NCBI RefSeq assembly: GCF_019399895.1
Contig: NC_091867.1
Span: forward strand, 3,410,001-3,474,000
Length of the DNA stretch: 64,000 nucleotides
Direction: 5' to 3'
From: Cardiocondyla obscurior
Lineage: Eukaryota; Arthropoda; Insecta; Hymenoptera; Formicidae
Shown here in pieces: positions 10,056 through 24,500 of this stretch. How positions within the stretch are numbered: position 1 is the first letter of the stretch; each line of letters starts with the position of its first letter. The notes below the pieces were generated by a model. That model was given only the letters and a program-made list of their open reading frames with translations, searched no databases and was not told the origin of the DNA. Made by a program: the position numbers and the translations under genes.

Positions 10056-12421
10056 CTTGCAAAAAATGGTGAATAAAATTTTTTCATTGCAAGAAACAAA
10101 TTTACATGTTAATTTTATCAGCCACAAAAATCAATCGGCCTGTTATTGCGTAAACTTGGGAAGCAAAGTTTTCGCGTCTCGCATATACGTTTGAGAAACT
10201 TAAATATAGCGCTCTCGATTAATGACTCTTATCTCCAGACGAACAGTTTTTCCTTGAAAACTTTAAGCTCAGCGAGAAACTATCACTCTTCATTGTGGAA
10301 AGTTTCGTAGGTTGCAAAATTATTCTTGTCTACTAGAAAAATGGCATGAGATGCCGGGTACCTTTCTTTTTTTTTAAGCGAAATATTTATCTTGAACGAG
10401 GAATTTGTGAAAAGGACTCTTTTGGAAAAATATTTTTATTTTTCAATACGAATTAAATAAATATTTTTTTGCAAGATAAAAATAATTAAGTCAAAATGCT
10501 ATAAAGATAAAAAAAATATTACTGTTCCAATTGGAAAATGTTCATACACTTGGAAATATTGGCAGAATATTTTTTCATCTGTACGGATCGTGATATCGCG
10601 TCGCAAATTAACTGTGAATCGATTATAAAGTAGTAATTACCAACGTTATTAAAAATTGCTCCGGCGTATTTAAAACTTGACACGCAATTTTGCATTACAT
10701 TTTGATTTCTTTTTTCAACAACTTTTTTTTTATTAATGATAAAAAAATTAAATTGCATTATTTTATACCTATATAAATATTAGAGATTATTTCGCAAAAA
10801 CGATTGGACATATTGGCACTATTGACCTATTAATTTATTGACCTATTAATATTTTTTGAAACGCGAAAAATTAAGGGAGAAGATAAGAAGATGAAGGAAT
10901 GCAACAATTAATTAAAAGCTGATTGCATACGAATTAAAAAAAAAAGTGACGTCTGTAAAGTTATTAGCTCTCTTATTTTGCGAAATTCTTATTTCTCGAA
11001 TTTCGCAAAATATGGAACCAACTTCAGACATGAAAAAATGAGAATAAATGCCGATAAATCAGAACAGTTTGTTCAAAAATAAAAATAGTGTTCTTGGTGT
11101 AATTCGATACTTCACATCGTTGAAATGCAATTATGTGCATTAGCATGCAATGTGCAAGGCTGTCATATTCGAAATACTAGAAAGTCGGAAGGATATTTTT
11201 CCGCTGCGGTGAAAAAGAAACGCGACACTTCCTGAAACTTGTGTAAGGGAAAAGTATTGAAAGTTTTCTTTTTTTAATATTACATCGTTACGAGTACACT
11301 GTTTTTTTTTTTTTTCTTCTTCTTTTTTCTTTTTTCTTTTCTACATTAATTGCATTCAGTTTCTATCTCTGTCATGTCGTGTTTACGTGCATATCATTTT
11401 TAATAAATTACATCGAATGAAAAATAACCCAACAAAGCAGTTCACTTCTATCATGCATTTTTATGAAGTAAACGTCTTTTGAACTCTTTCCACTTTTGAG
11501 CTCTTATTATATTTGACTAAGAATTACAAAAGACCTTTTACTTTGCGCTATTTACTGATGTTATTAAAAGCTCTTTGATGTATCCTGCTTCTGAAGAACT
11601 ATCAAAAATTTATTAATACAAAATTAAATCGCAGACGCAGTAAGAATAAATGCATCTCGATCAGCATTCGAGTTTCAGATTAACGCGGTATGTTTCCAAA
11701 ACGATCAATTACAGTCATTTCATACTTTTATTATTGCTGCAATTCGTTACGAAGGGACAGTTTCGATGAGTATTACCTTTCGATGATTCATTGTCGATAT
11801 ATCAGGCGAACATTTTGTTACGCTGAAATTGTTTCAGCTATTGTAGAGACGATAATTGCACAATCCGCTTCGTTTTACTTTCTCCTGCGAGCACTCGAGT
11901 CGCCGCGGATCGATGAAAGCGACAGTTCGTGCTCTGACGTTACGCCAAGTACATATACGATTGTTCCGATCAATTTTGTTTGTTTCGTACGACGGCAGTG
12001 CTCGCGATTAATTTGCGGCCGTTTGATCGCATAATAATCGAACGAAAAGATAATAAGCAATTATCGCGCCGTACAAATGACAAATTGCTTCGCGTGAAAT
12101 GTTCAGGACGTTTTGAATGTTACATCAACGCCCCGCTTGTATGGTTTATTAATTACGGTCACATCATTGTGCGGACCCTTCCTGGAAAATTTAGCCAATC
12201 AAGCAAATATCGTCACACATTCAAAACCGCAATTAAGTGGGAAAACGTTCCGCGTTTCTCAATTCCCAAGTGCAGATCATTATTTCCTTTATTGGTGGCT
12301 CTCTTTTGGAATAAATAACTTTCATTCAATTCTTTACTTATGTCTTATTAATTAATTGAATTAATATACAATCTACGCAAAGAAGTTTTATAATTACATA
12401 TTAAATTTTATTAAGTAAAAA

Positions 12422-12442
12422 ATTATTATTATTATTATTATT
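12422..12442. repeat. (ATT)n microsatellite
   Basis: About seven ATT units in intergenic DNA. They create the Asn run in an antisense open frame that I do not accept as a gene. Confidence 0.9.
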
Positions 12443-15400
12443 TTCTTTTTTATACGGATTTAAGTTACGGTCGCAGGATGACATCCAAATATTTTGTATG
12501 TAATATGTAATATAAATTTCGCGAGTCTCATTTTTCAAACAAGGTCTTCGGAAAAGTAGAGTGAGAGTCTCTCCGCAAGCCACAGTCGGCGGGAGAGAAA
12601 TTTTTTTGAGATGACTACCATCCATCACGCGAGACACAGATTCCACGAGAAAACGCCTGTAATGACATTTGTAAGTATTTGCTAGGAGTTTAACGTGGCC
12701 AATGGTTTGAATAATGTATACTTTTTTATTATTATTAATTTTTTTTTTTTTTATCAAATATGTAAGTAAATATTTTAATAAGCAAACCGCGTTGACCCTT
12801 CTGATGAAGCTGCATTTAGTATACGATCCTTTATGCAAAATAAAATTATCTATGCAACGGCATGAAATGTGCAAAGTTTACCATACGTGATTACACTTGT
12901 CTGATCAATTTAGTCTCACGGCTTGAGAGTGTTTATATTATAAAGATTGCTTCTGCCCGTGCGTGAGCATTGTTTGAGAAATCACATAAAAAGATAACTG
13001 GGAAAATGATACTGCAAGCTTCGTATGCTCGTATCGGAGTCAAGGAAAACCAGAGCGGCAAGTGTATTCTTCATTTTTTTTATACTACGCGTAATTACTT
13101 GCATTGTAACAGTGACTGTATAAAAATCGCCCTTATCACTGACAATTTTTTTTTTTTTTTTTTAATATATTCCTTTGACCGTTTTTCAAGATGATTAAAT
13201 ATAATCTAACCTTATGAAGCTAAACGTTAGAATGCATTTTTACCTCTGAAAAATATCTGCCATGAATTGTGAGCTTGCCGCTTGAAATGCTGTCGTTTGT
13301 AATCTCAGCGTGTTTTTTTTTCTTTTTTCAGGAATTTAAGAACATTATTTTTCTGCAATTTCTGTATAATAGTAATATGAATCGTTTTACATGATAATTT
13401 TGGATACGTGCCGGACGTACAAATAAAAGTTTCAACATACTAGATATAAAAGCGTTTTATTATTTATATTAAACGCATTATTTCATATTTTATTATTTAT
13501 TCGTCAATTTGAATATTATATCCGTGCATTATTATTACTAAAACTAGTTTAGCATTATTTTTCGAGTAGTTGGTTAGCTCGAAATGATTAACAAGGATTA
13601 AAATTTAGATGCTTTTAAGCTCTAACTTTATGCGAATAATAAAATAAAAATAAACTTACGTTATCAAATATTTAGTTCCATTTTTAAACGTTTAAAAATA
13701 ACATAATTAATCGAAGAAATATTTAACAAGATTAAAACGTTAATTCCGGATATCAATATGACATGCGATCGATCAATAGTACAAGGCTGCACTTACAGCT
13801 TTTAAATTAAATATTTTATCGGGAACTTTTGTACCTCAGCTTATAATTAAATCAAACTTTATTCACTTTGTGCCGTTCTATCGAAAATCATTTTAAATAA
13901 TAAAAAGTAATGAAAAACGCTGTGTAGAAACTACCATATACGTTCTTTTTTTTTTTCTCTTTCTGTCTCTCTTAAAGCGGTACCCTATTAGACTGATTGG
14001 CTGAATTTATAAATTTGAATTGACATTCTTCTAGCAATATTCTGATTACGGCGTGATAGTTCTCGGACAATTGTCCCACTGCCGTAGGCTTCAGCTATTG
14101 ACCTACTCATGTATACGCTTCATGTCAAGGCGAGAAGAGGAGAGAAAATGAGAGACGCGAGGGTGCGGAGCGATTGTGAGAAAGAAGCTAGATGTATGTA
14201 CGTATATGTGAATTTGTGCGTGTGCCCGTGCGGTGAGAATAGCCGTAGAATCGCGTTTCCGTTTCCCCTTCTTCGCGTCGGTGACCATGTGAGTCCCAAC
14301 GTTGGGTTTAGGTTTGGTATCCGAACAGAGTCTCTCCGTGGTGACGGGCTGGTTGGCCTGTTTGCATTGCAGTCCCAGCTGGCGACCCAGGTTCCCTTTT
14401 CTCGCCATCGCGACATCTATGATCTCAACACGATCAAGTGTATCGTTTATTTCGTGAAAACACTTGATTCAACCAGTTGTTCCGCTCCATTCCCGTATCA
14501 GCCACGATAACTCGAGCGCGGCGTTAATTACGCGAATTTCACGTGTATCGGCTGTGACATATTTCTTGCTGTGTGCTGGTTATGGTGTTGACGACCGGGA
14601 ATATCACGATCGGAATTCGTTTACAAGAAGCCAAAAGTGTGCCGGCTGTGTGATAACTAGTTTACGCGCGATTGTATTTATTAATTACAAAGATTGTATC
14701 GCTGGAATACTTTTCCAGTAGGAGGAGTATTAATTAAAAGTGAAGTAAATGTGACTTACAGGTGTGTAATTAAAAATTTTTTTTTTTAATTATTATTTGC
14801 AAATTTGTTTAATTGTTATATTTAATCTTCGGAGCGTGCGCTGGGCCCATAGAGACAGAGTTCAACTTTTAAGCGTTCTAGAACCTTTAGAGAAAGATCT
14901 CTTTTCTTTTCTTTAATATCACGATTATTTATGTTTTTATAAAATTTTTATTCGCATATTATTTTTTCTCATTGTCTCTCGTAATGATTAAAAATAAAGA
15001 TTAAAAAATTGATGTGTTAGAACCAGATGATATATGAGTAAAATAAAACTCTGGGTTACTCACGCTCATATGCGGTGAAATATAATTTTTATACTTATTT
15101 TACGTTTTGAGAGAAGGCAGCGCGAGAAAAAAAGGTATTTGTAGAAAAATATGAATGTACGTGTTTCCTGGACGGGAAATTATCGTATAAAGAATCGCAA
15201 ATTTGGATTTAATATTTTGGCATTGTTACAAAATCGAATGCTAGCACGTTTTATGGTGGAGCTGGTTTTATTTTTCATTTTTATTTAATTTTGTTGTATA
15301 TTTGTTTTCACCGACCGTATAAAATGACTATTACTACTTGTAAAACAAATTTCTTCTATTTTAAAATGTAAAAGATAATCTTTTTGATGTGCAAGATTCA

Positions 15401-16432
15401 TAGAACAGCGTTACAAATATAACGCTGAAGAATTTCGCGAAAAAAAAGTGAAAGCGTTCTCTTGAATTTGACATAACTGGTATAATCGTCCGTCCCGTTA
15501 AAATTTAAACACCATCCGGCTCTCGTTTCATCCGATCTTCTCTCTCACGTAATTTACAGTCAATTTAAAAGACAGTGATTCTCATAATCGTGTATGTTAA
15601 ATACTCGGTAGCATACGCGACACGTCGGTTGTAAATTCTACTTTATGTAAAAAAAAAAAAAATTATTTAATAGTTTACAATGCAATCGGTGAGCATCTTG
15701 CAGTTTCAATGTGAAGTGGTACAGTAGGTCGTGATGCCTGAGATCAATGTCTTCCAAAGAATACTTCGCGTCTATAATATACGTGAACCATTATCGAAAA
15801 ACCTTTCCTTTTAATTACGACGTTTCCAATTACCGTTAACCCTTAAATTAATCGACGGCTGTTGAAACGAACGCGAGGAAATAAAGATATTGATTTAACG
15901 AGAAAGTCTAAAAGATAACGCAAGAATGATGGCCATTGGAAAAGCGTTTTACTGCATTCCATCGAATGCACGTGCGAGAAAGGACAGTTACAAGGAAATT
16001 TGAAAATCGTAAAAAAAGTCAAATTGAAAGGAGAACGTCGAATTGCTCAAGTATTACCTATATATACATACACGTGATCAGAATAAGCTGCTTAAGATTA
16101 AATCTACCGGCAGATGTGCACGTAGAATAGTAAATCGATAAAAATAATATGCAAATGGAAAAGTGTAAATTTACGACCATTCCTTCCTCTCAGCCGTGAC
16201 GTTTCATTTTAGGCATTAATTAAAAGTCTACATGAAACTCCATATGCTATTTACAAATGATATTATTAATTACGCTTTAATCTTTGGAATGCCACTTGTG
16301 CCACGAACATTTCAGTAATTCGGACTGCCAGTTGCGCTGAACGTGCAAATTTTTAGTAATTAGCTTTTTAAAACATCTGCCGTGCAGAAACAGATTGCCG
16401 GTTTTTTTTTAAAGTTATTAAAAAAAAAAAAA

Positions 16433-16451
16433 AGAGAGAGAGAGAGAGAGA
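16433..16451. repeat. (AG)n microsatellite
   Basis: About nine AG units directly after a poly(A) tract. Confidence 0.9.
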
Positions 16452-18581
16452 CAATGTCAGTATATTTACGTGAGTGCAAACACAGAAAGTTGCTTGCCAG
16501 CGCGAATGAGTTAGTGATCGACGCAAATCAATGTCAATGTTCAAAGTAAACGTCTCATTTTCAAGTGTGTTAAAATATATAGAAAATCGTGTAAGTTTCA
16601 AAGTTTGCATCCAGCGCGAGTAAGACGATTCTTATTTAATTCTTCGAGCTAATAAACGTCGTGTAAGAGAGAATATCACACGCGCATTTGAAATTATCAT
16701 GTTAAAACGCTCGCTACTCGGTCGTTAGCGTTAATATTACTTTCACGTTTTATCAATTTATGTTAAGTACTCAGATTATACCCTCTTCGCGAGACCGTTT
16801 CTGTGCTTTCATAAAGAGAAGAAACGCGGTGATTCAGCGCTGGTACCAATGGTCCACGAAGCGGAAAGAGAGATGTAAATGAATTATTGTCCACGGTCAA
16901 TCTCTTAATTCTCGTGGAGCCTTTGCAGAGTGACGCGAAACGAAAATGGAATTACGAGGAATATTTCAAATAAAAAAAAAAAAGTATTTTAATTTCTGAA
17001 ACTCGTGTCTCGCCATTGGAATTGGAGATCACAAGTGATCTCCAAAGAACAATGCTTACACACACGTTGAGTTTTCGACGCGTGCGCGAGGCTATTAAGC
17101 CGATATGAGAACAATGAACATTCCGGATGACAAATATTTCGAGCCGTGTGCAACTGCACGTCACATAATTGACGCCTACGCCAGTTCACATGCACTCAAC
17201 ATATCTAATGAACGCATGTGTTTCTGTATCGCCCGGTGAATTTACGAGCGCAGTTGTTACATCGCGTGAAATACCGAGCGATTTACGTATACATGTGAAC
17301 GTTTACGTGTCGCATCCGAGTAACGCATATGTATCTTTCCACCAGCGGCTTATCTCTGCCGACAAGCCACTTGTGGTATATGCAGTTTGACGATGCAATA
17401 TGCGCAACTACATTTACCGTCATTTTTATGTAAAATGATTGACACTAAGGTTAAAAAAAATGAGCAGGATAAAGAAAAATGAAAACAATAGTTTGTCAAA
17501 TTTTGTGACTTTCCTCGCGCAATTATTTATAAATTTTTTTTTTTTTTTTTTAATGACAAATACGTGTATATTAATCTTGGTAAATGACGTTTCCGATGTC
17601 GCAACATGCAAATGTATTATCGATTTTGATTAACGTTACATGTGGTATATATGCTTCCGCAGGAAGGATTTTTTCGATATTCCCCGTCAGTATTGTTCGG
17701 GCAACAGAGAGCGAAAGACGGTGCATTCAATATAAAAGGACCCGGCCGCCGCGTCCCCGGTATTCCTTGCAGATCCGCAATTTCCTTGTAAACCACATTC
17801 CTGCCGCGGCTGCAACGACAGTCTTCCAAAGGTGAAATCACGTAACGCGCGAGAAAGTTTTTGTTTATGCATTCCTTTTTTTTTTCTTTTTTTGGCGGAC
17901 GCTGGTAACCACAGATCAGTGAAAGTGGTTTCGCGACGCCATCCGTTGGCCTTGGACCGCTTTTCGAAATCGATAATTCTTAATTCAATTAGTACCCGTT
18001 AAAGCCGTTCAATTGATGAAAATATCACTGAAAAACAGCCCAAAACAATCGCTGTTAATTGCGTAATTAACGACGCGGAACTGTTAAATTATTAATGCTC
18101 GTTATCGGTCGTGTATATTAAAAAAGGAGAGACGCAGCATGCTTACGAAAGTAGATAGATAAAGTTGTCGACGCTCTTCTTGATACTCTCACAATCAGTA
18201 CTCCGAAGCATCGTGACATTGAATACGTACGACACGCTAATTCGTCGATTTAGCGGCACGATATTCCTCGCGTCATCACGCGCGGTGTATCTTGCTTGAT
18301 AAAATTTGCGCCTGTTGTTATGATGTTTATCTTCGGCAACGACGTGCCGACCGTGTCGCGTTATCGCGCGTAATAAAGCGCAAATGTTCCCCAAGCAAAG
18401 ATAAGTAATTGGAAAAATTAGTGATTATTTTGTCCACCGATGGCAAATAATAAAGTTACAAAGCCCGCGCGGCATGATAGACAGCCGACTGTCCGAGAGA
18501 TATCAAGCGGGGTTACAAGCGCGTATTTGTCATTCTCCTCTTTGCTTTCAGCTCGGGCAGCCAAAGGGCTCACAAAACTGA

Positions 18582-21500
18582 ATGGATACTTTGGCACGGC
18601 CGCTTCTAAGAACTCGTGGTTTATCTACGTTATGGCTACTCCTGCTGCTATCACCTGCCGCTCTTGCCTCGTACAGCATCGGCATCGGAAGAGCTGACAG
18701 CACAGGGCCGACCGCTGAAATTGTCTTTGTCAGTATTCCACATTCTATCTATGAGATAAAAATTCCGAGAATTCGTATATTATATGAATGTTTTTTTTAA
18801 AATAACGAGGAATTGTATTTCGGTAAAAAATGTATTAAACTAAAAAATATATATATATATATATATTAAGAAAAATATAACTATTTAAGCTCTCGAAATA
18901 AAACAGTTCCGCGAATGTATTCATGATAATTTTTTGTAATTGCTAATATGATTTGCTAAATGAATGAAAACCGTGGAATTAATAAAAAGGTACAAGGTAA
19001 GCTATAAATGTGTGGATTTAATTAAATATTATAATTTTAGATGGGATATGCGAAAATCGAGCAGAAAGGTGCTGGCCTCCATCTCCGATTGTTTGCCAGA
19101 GCTTTTATCATCGACGATGGTATCGAAAGATTCGTTTTCGTCAGCGTGGATAGTGCAATGATAGGCAATGACATTCGCCAAGAGGTAACATATGCATATT
19201 TGTTTTTATAATAATTAAAATAAAAGTATGACTTAAACAATTTTTTATGCAATATTAAAGATAGTATGAAAAAAATTTTTTGACCGTTTAACACAATTTT
19301 GTTGAGTTTTTCCATAACTTCTACGTTATTTATTTTCCGTTACGCAATTCTGTCTTCAATTATTAAAGATTATTATTTTGTAAAAACGCAACTATAGACA
19401 GCGAAAATGTTTTAAGAACGTTATCGTGAACTATTTAATAAAATAATATGCATATTTATAAACGTTTAAAACAATTTTGTTCAGTTTTTCCATAACTTCT
19501 ACGTTATCTATTTTCCGTTGCGCAGTTTTGTCTTCAATTATTAGAGGTTTTTATTTTTTAAAAACGCAACTATAGACAGCGGAAATGTTTTAAGAACGTT
19601 ATTGCAAACTATTTAGTAAAATAATATGCATATTTATAGACTCTTGTTATTAGAGAATGAATAATTCGCGTATAATACTCTTTTTTTTATGCAAAGTATA
19701 ATAAAAAATCGATGCAAAGACAGTTCAGTTGGATGACGTTGGGTTTTAAAGTTGATGCCTGAAAAAACAAATATGTATTAATTTATATTTAATATTTTTC
19801 TCCATATTTTCTGTACTGAATAAAATTCAATCTCAAATATTGTTTATTCAACTCACAGATAAACCGTTCGCTTTTCATTTTATTTTTTATTTTACGAGAG
19901 CGTGATTTTCGCTGTAAAATACGCTTGCTATTACGCGATATTAATCATGATCCTTTCTGCTGCAGGTGTTGCGTAAATTGAAGACTCAATTTGGCGACAT
20001 ATACACGGAGAGGAACGTGATGATTAGTGGTACACATACACACTCAAGCCCCGGCGGATTCATGCTGGACGTGCTTTTCGATTTGACCACATTTGGCTTC
20101 GTCAGGGAGTCGTTTGACGCGATCGTCAACGGCATAACGAAGGTAGGCGAGGCGTATGAACGAACGGCACTGCATCACTACGAGCGATCCACTTGATCGA
20201 CGATAATAGCCAGCAGTGATGAGATATTTGTTTTAACGCTGCAGAGTATCGAGCGGGCCCATAATGCTGTTGTGCCCGGAAGGATCTTCATTACTCAAGG
20301 GAAAGTTTTGGACACCAACATCAATAGGAGTCCGCAGGCATATCTTAACAATCCGAAATCGGAGAGAGATAGGTAAGTAACGACGTTGTAGTCGTTACGT
20401 TAAAATATTTCGTAAAGAAACTCCTGGCGGAATTAAAATGCCTACCAGGTCCAAAGAGAAAGAAAAAAAAAAAAAAAATTTATGAGAGCCTCGATCCTCA
20501 AATTTCAGAACGGTTAGGTGTGAACAATAATTATTGTACCCACTGTGATGATTTGGAATTAATTCCGATCGAGGAGAATATTATTAACGGCGTGATTATA
20601 GGGGCGTCGGTGTTCGTAACATTGAGAGCTCAGCCCTACAGTTGGGTTACAACGTTATCAAATAACGCAGTCGATCAAATCGCGCCGTAATCACTTAGTA
20701 AGAGCATTGGAGAATGTACCTAGTTCTGAATATTCGGCATCGGACCTTATTAATTCTCGGAACGCACAGAGCGATCGTGTATATTGCGTATTATACAATG
20801 TTCGACACATGTCGGCATGTTTGTGAGCCTACATAAGCATATGAGTTCTCGGAAATTCGCGACCACTTGCGTCCACATGTCACCTAAATTGATTTCCACG
20901 ACGTTTTGCAAAATGCTGCGAACAATACGCCAATCGTTGTGTGAAAAAAAAAAAAAAATTTCCCGTGATACGAATGCGCTCTTTTATATTTCTAGATACG
21001 AGTACGACGTAGACAAGACTCTAACACAAATGCAATTTATCGGTGCCGATGACAAGCCCTTGGGCGTCATAAATTGGTTCGCCGTGCATCCAACTAGCAT
21101 GAACAATACGAACCGCCTGGTCTCCAGTGACAATGTGGGTTATGCTTCAATTCTCTTCGAGAAAATGATGAATAATAATGCCACGGCTGGCAAGGTAAGT
21201 TTGTTATTAGCTCTCCGCTGCGTTATTTTACTGTATTCAAAATGAAATTATAATCAAGCGTCACGTGAAAGTTAAAACGACTACAAAATTGCAAATAAAT
21301 CTAGAAGACAAGAAAATTTAATAAGCGAACACGAAAGGTAGCGTTTAGAGTTGCGGAATCGTGTAACGCTCGAATAATTTTAAATAAATGATACCAATGT
21401 GCTTATAAATATTATACGTTGCGTGCGGGAAGCGGTTTCACGAATGGCATGCAAGATACATTGTGCGTGCGTGTGTGTCATATTATCATTCTATTATCTC

Positions 21501-24500
21501 TCTTTCCTCTTCAAAGTGAATCCATTTGACCTCCGTACAAAGAAGTTGCATTGTTCATGCTGTTGCACGTCTCGCTCGTTTTTCATTCTTCTTTTCTCTT
21601 TTTCTTTTTTTTTTTTTTTTTTTTTTTTTTACTTGACTATTTCTTAATCCCCGCGTGACGGTTGCAGCATGAATTAACATATTAAGCGGTCGGAATTCAA
21701 ATAAAAAAGAAAAAAAAAATAAAAAAAGGAAAAGATCTCTAAATGCGCGCATGGTAAAATTTGAGCGTGCGAGAAAACGGCATGTGGTGTGATTAGGCTA
21801 ATGTAATTTTCATAAGCATATTTTGAAATTACTTTGGCTTAAATTTGCATGTAGGAATACGCAAAGTCTTGTAGGAATAATTAAGAGTGCTTCTTCTCAC
21901 TTGAAATGCACTTCATCGCGACGCGAATAAGCCTTAAGTATATTTATTTATCGTTATAACAATAAACGATCGTACGCTACAGTCCGTATCTCATATTTGC
22001 CGCACGTGCCGAAAAGTAATTTTAAACTTTCACGTAAATCTATACTTTCGGTAACTATAGAAATTCGTTTAAATTTAATTTAGTTCAACAACGATATTTC
22101 GCGTCGATGCTAATTAAACGGAGAGTGATTTTTCTTTTTTTTTTCCGCAAGCACGTTTATAAATTGGTTATATAGGAATTATGTTTCTTTTTTTTTTTTT
22201 TTGGTATTAGGGTGACTTCGTAGCGGCCTTCGCCTCAACTAATCTCGGGGACGTTTCGCCAAACACGCGAGGGCCAAAGTGCGAGTTCTCCGGAAAGAAC
22301 TGCTCCGACCAGTACACGTGTCCCGGAAAGAAGGAAATGTGCTTCGCCTCCGGTCCTGGGAAGGATATGTTTGAGAGCACAAGCATTATTGCTCACAAAA
22401 TTTATCAGGAGTCTGTGGTAAGTACGCCTTATCTTGACGTTTTTGAGATCCCCATTATTCTCGATGTCTCTCTTTATTTATCGCGCGAGATACGTGCACC
22501 AGCAACTTTTTTTTGTTTAAAAAAAAAATAATTGTGATGTCGGATACTTCCCCGTGTCGAAAGTGATCTGACACATCCGCTTTAAAAAGTCAAACGAAAA
22601 GAGGTTTTAACGATTTCTCCGGCGCGGAAATGCCCAAAAATGGACGCCTTAATTGAATAGAAAAATCAGATTACACCGTCATAACGCAAAAGTAAGGCAA
22701 TTTGAAAGCGTGCGCGTTTCACGGTCTCGGCAACGCGAGTAAGTTCAAGTGCTCGGACAAAGCGGCATTATCGTAACGAACTCAACGTATTATTGCTCGA
22801 ATCAGCTGTAGTGCATTTCCTCGTGTGTGTATTGTTAATTACGCGGTGGCACATGTGAAACTTATTAGCGGCGCGAGCAAAGCCACCGATGCGTCGAGAT
22901 CGTTATCGGGCAAATTAAGTGATTCCGCGCGCGTAGTGCGATTCATCAAGAGCAATACGCTAATTAAAAGTGTCTCGCGTCGTGAGACATTGGCCGTTGT
23001 AGTTTGAAACTGAAAGCCCGGAAGAATTAGAGACAATGCTCGTAACCGCGACGTGCAAAGAATTTTGTCGTGAAAGTTACACAATTATTATGTAATTATT
23101 AAATTATATAATTATTCTTATCTTCCGATAATTTATAGAATTTTATGAGTTTATAATAGTAATTTGGGATTATTATTAATTCGATATTTATAAATCGATT
23201 ATTTTTGTTTTCTGTAATGATACTCATTACAATTTCTATTACGGCTAAAGGAATTTCAGGAAGATAATGGTCAAGGAGTTGTTTTTTTCTTCTTTTTTTT
23301 TTAATTAGGCCATTCCTGAGTGATTTAACAACGAGAAAAACCAGTCTTTTCTCATAATTTTCTTGAGATTAATTACGTAACGCGATTATTTGCTTTTGTG
23401 GAAACCGTAATGATGCGTTGCAGCGTTATTGAAGAAATCAGAGCCGCTTGCACTTCATTACAATTTCTCCAGAAGATTATATGTTACTTCGTTATCGCCA
23501 AGTTCCTCTTTATTGAATAAAAGTTGAATAACAGCGCTGGTTGAAAAGACTCGCTGGAAAGTCTATGTTCTAGCAAGAGATCATCTCAATACGTGTCATT
23601 CGCATTTTCTGTCTGTGGATGATGAAAGATGAAATGCGAATTCCTACCTAGTCAATTATTCTTTTATTTCGACATAGACCAGCTATTTTATCATTATATT
23701 ATTATAATATTATTAATGTCAATTTCTTTTTACGATACGTCTAATTTATTGTACGATATGTGCACACACGTGCTTGGATATAAAAGACTTGTCTTTTATT
23801 TCTCTTATTCTTAACAAGATTTTCTCGTTGTTTTTAAAAAATAATTTGCATTTAAATCCGAAGTACATTTGTCCTTTGTATTTGTTTTACATTAATGTAA
23901 TGTTGAGCTTTTTCGTTCCCGTAGTAAGTTTAACCCTGTAATAGAAGTCTATATCATCGTGATATTACGCAGACTGCAGATTGTTCTCGGACGGATTTGA
24001 ATAAACCCATTTTCTACGCGGCGGCGAAACGTTTGCACATTTTCCTTTCTAAATTATTCGCGGCATATTTATTTAATTTAATATGCATTAGACCTCAAAT
24101 TGGACGTATTAATAAGCACCTCGTGAGCAAGTGAAGTTTGTATCGTCATGTCGCTCTGCAAATATAAATCGATACTCGAGACATGCGCGGTTACATCAGA
24201 ATTCCAATTTCGTCAAATGGTTGTATTTAAAAGGGACGCATGAAGTTCCTCAGTGCGACTGTCGCGAATTATCAGAGGAGGGCGAAATAAATAGATGGAA
24301 GTAACACAGACACACGCACACATATATGTATATATACATATATATCCGTTACCTGTGAAGTAATCGATTGTTTCGCGCTTGCTGTTAAATCAGGCGCTTC
24401 GAAATAAGGCAAACGAGGTGGAGGACCAATTGTAAGACAAAATAATTTTTATTTCAATTTGTAGAAAATCATATCAAGCATTGCGTCGGGAAATAAACGT

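Larger units (their letters stand above)
10128..18551. other. Divergent intergenic region between nudel and ceramidase
   Basis: About 8.4 kb, mostly AT-rich with poly(T) runs and no recognisable protein. 14100-14560 is richer in GC and open on both strands without protein-like content; it could hold the promoter or a noncoding first exon of ceramidase. A good acceptor (TTTGCTTTCAG, ending 18551) lies 30 bases before the ceramidase ATG and implies an upstream 5'UTR exon somewhere in this interval. The rest shows only simple repeats. Confidence 0.6.

Noticed and set aside
10519..10758. 79-residue open frame with three cysteines on the minus strand
   Set aside because: AT-rich, with poly(A)-derived Lys and Phe runs, no signal peptide, and no donor in a phase joining it to the coding-like exon at 9882-10055. 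Chance is more likely.
12401..12874. 157-residue open frame on the minus strand
   Set aside because: It is driven by simple repeats (Asn, Lys and Ile runs) and resembles no known family; no splice-consistent gene could be built.
14103..14510. Overlapping open frames on both strands
   Set aside because: Both strands are open because of local GC content; no protein-like motif. I treat it as possible regulatory or 5'UTR DNA only.
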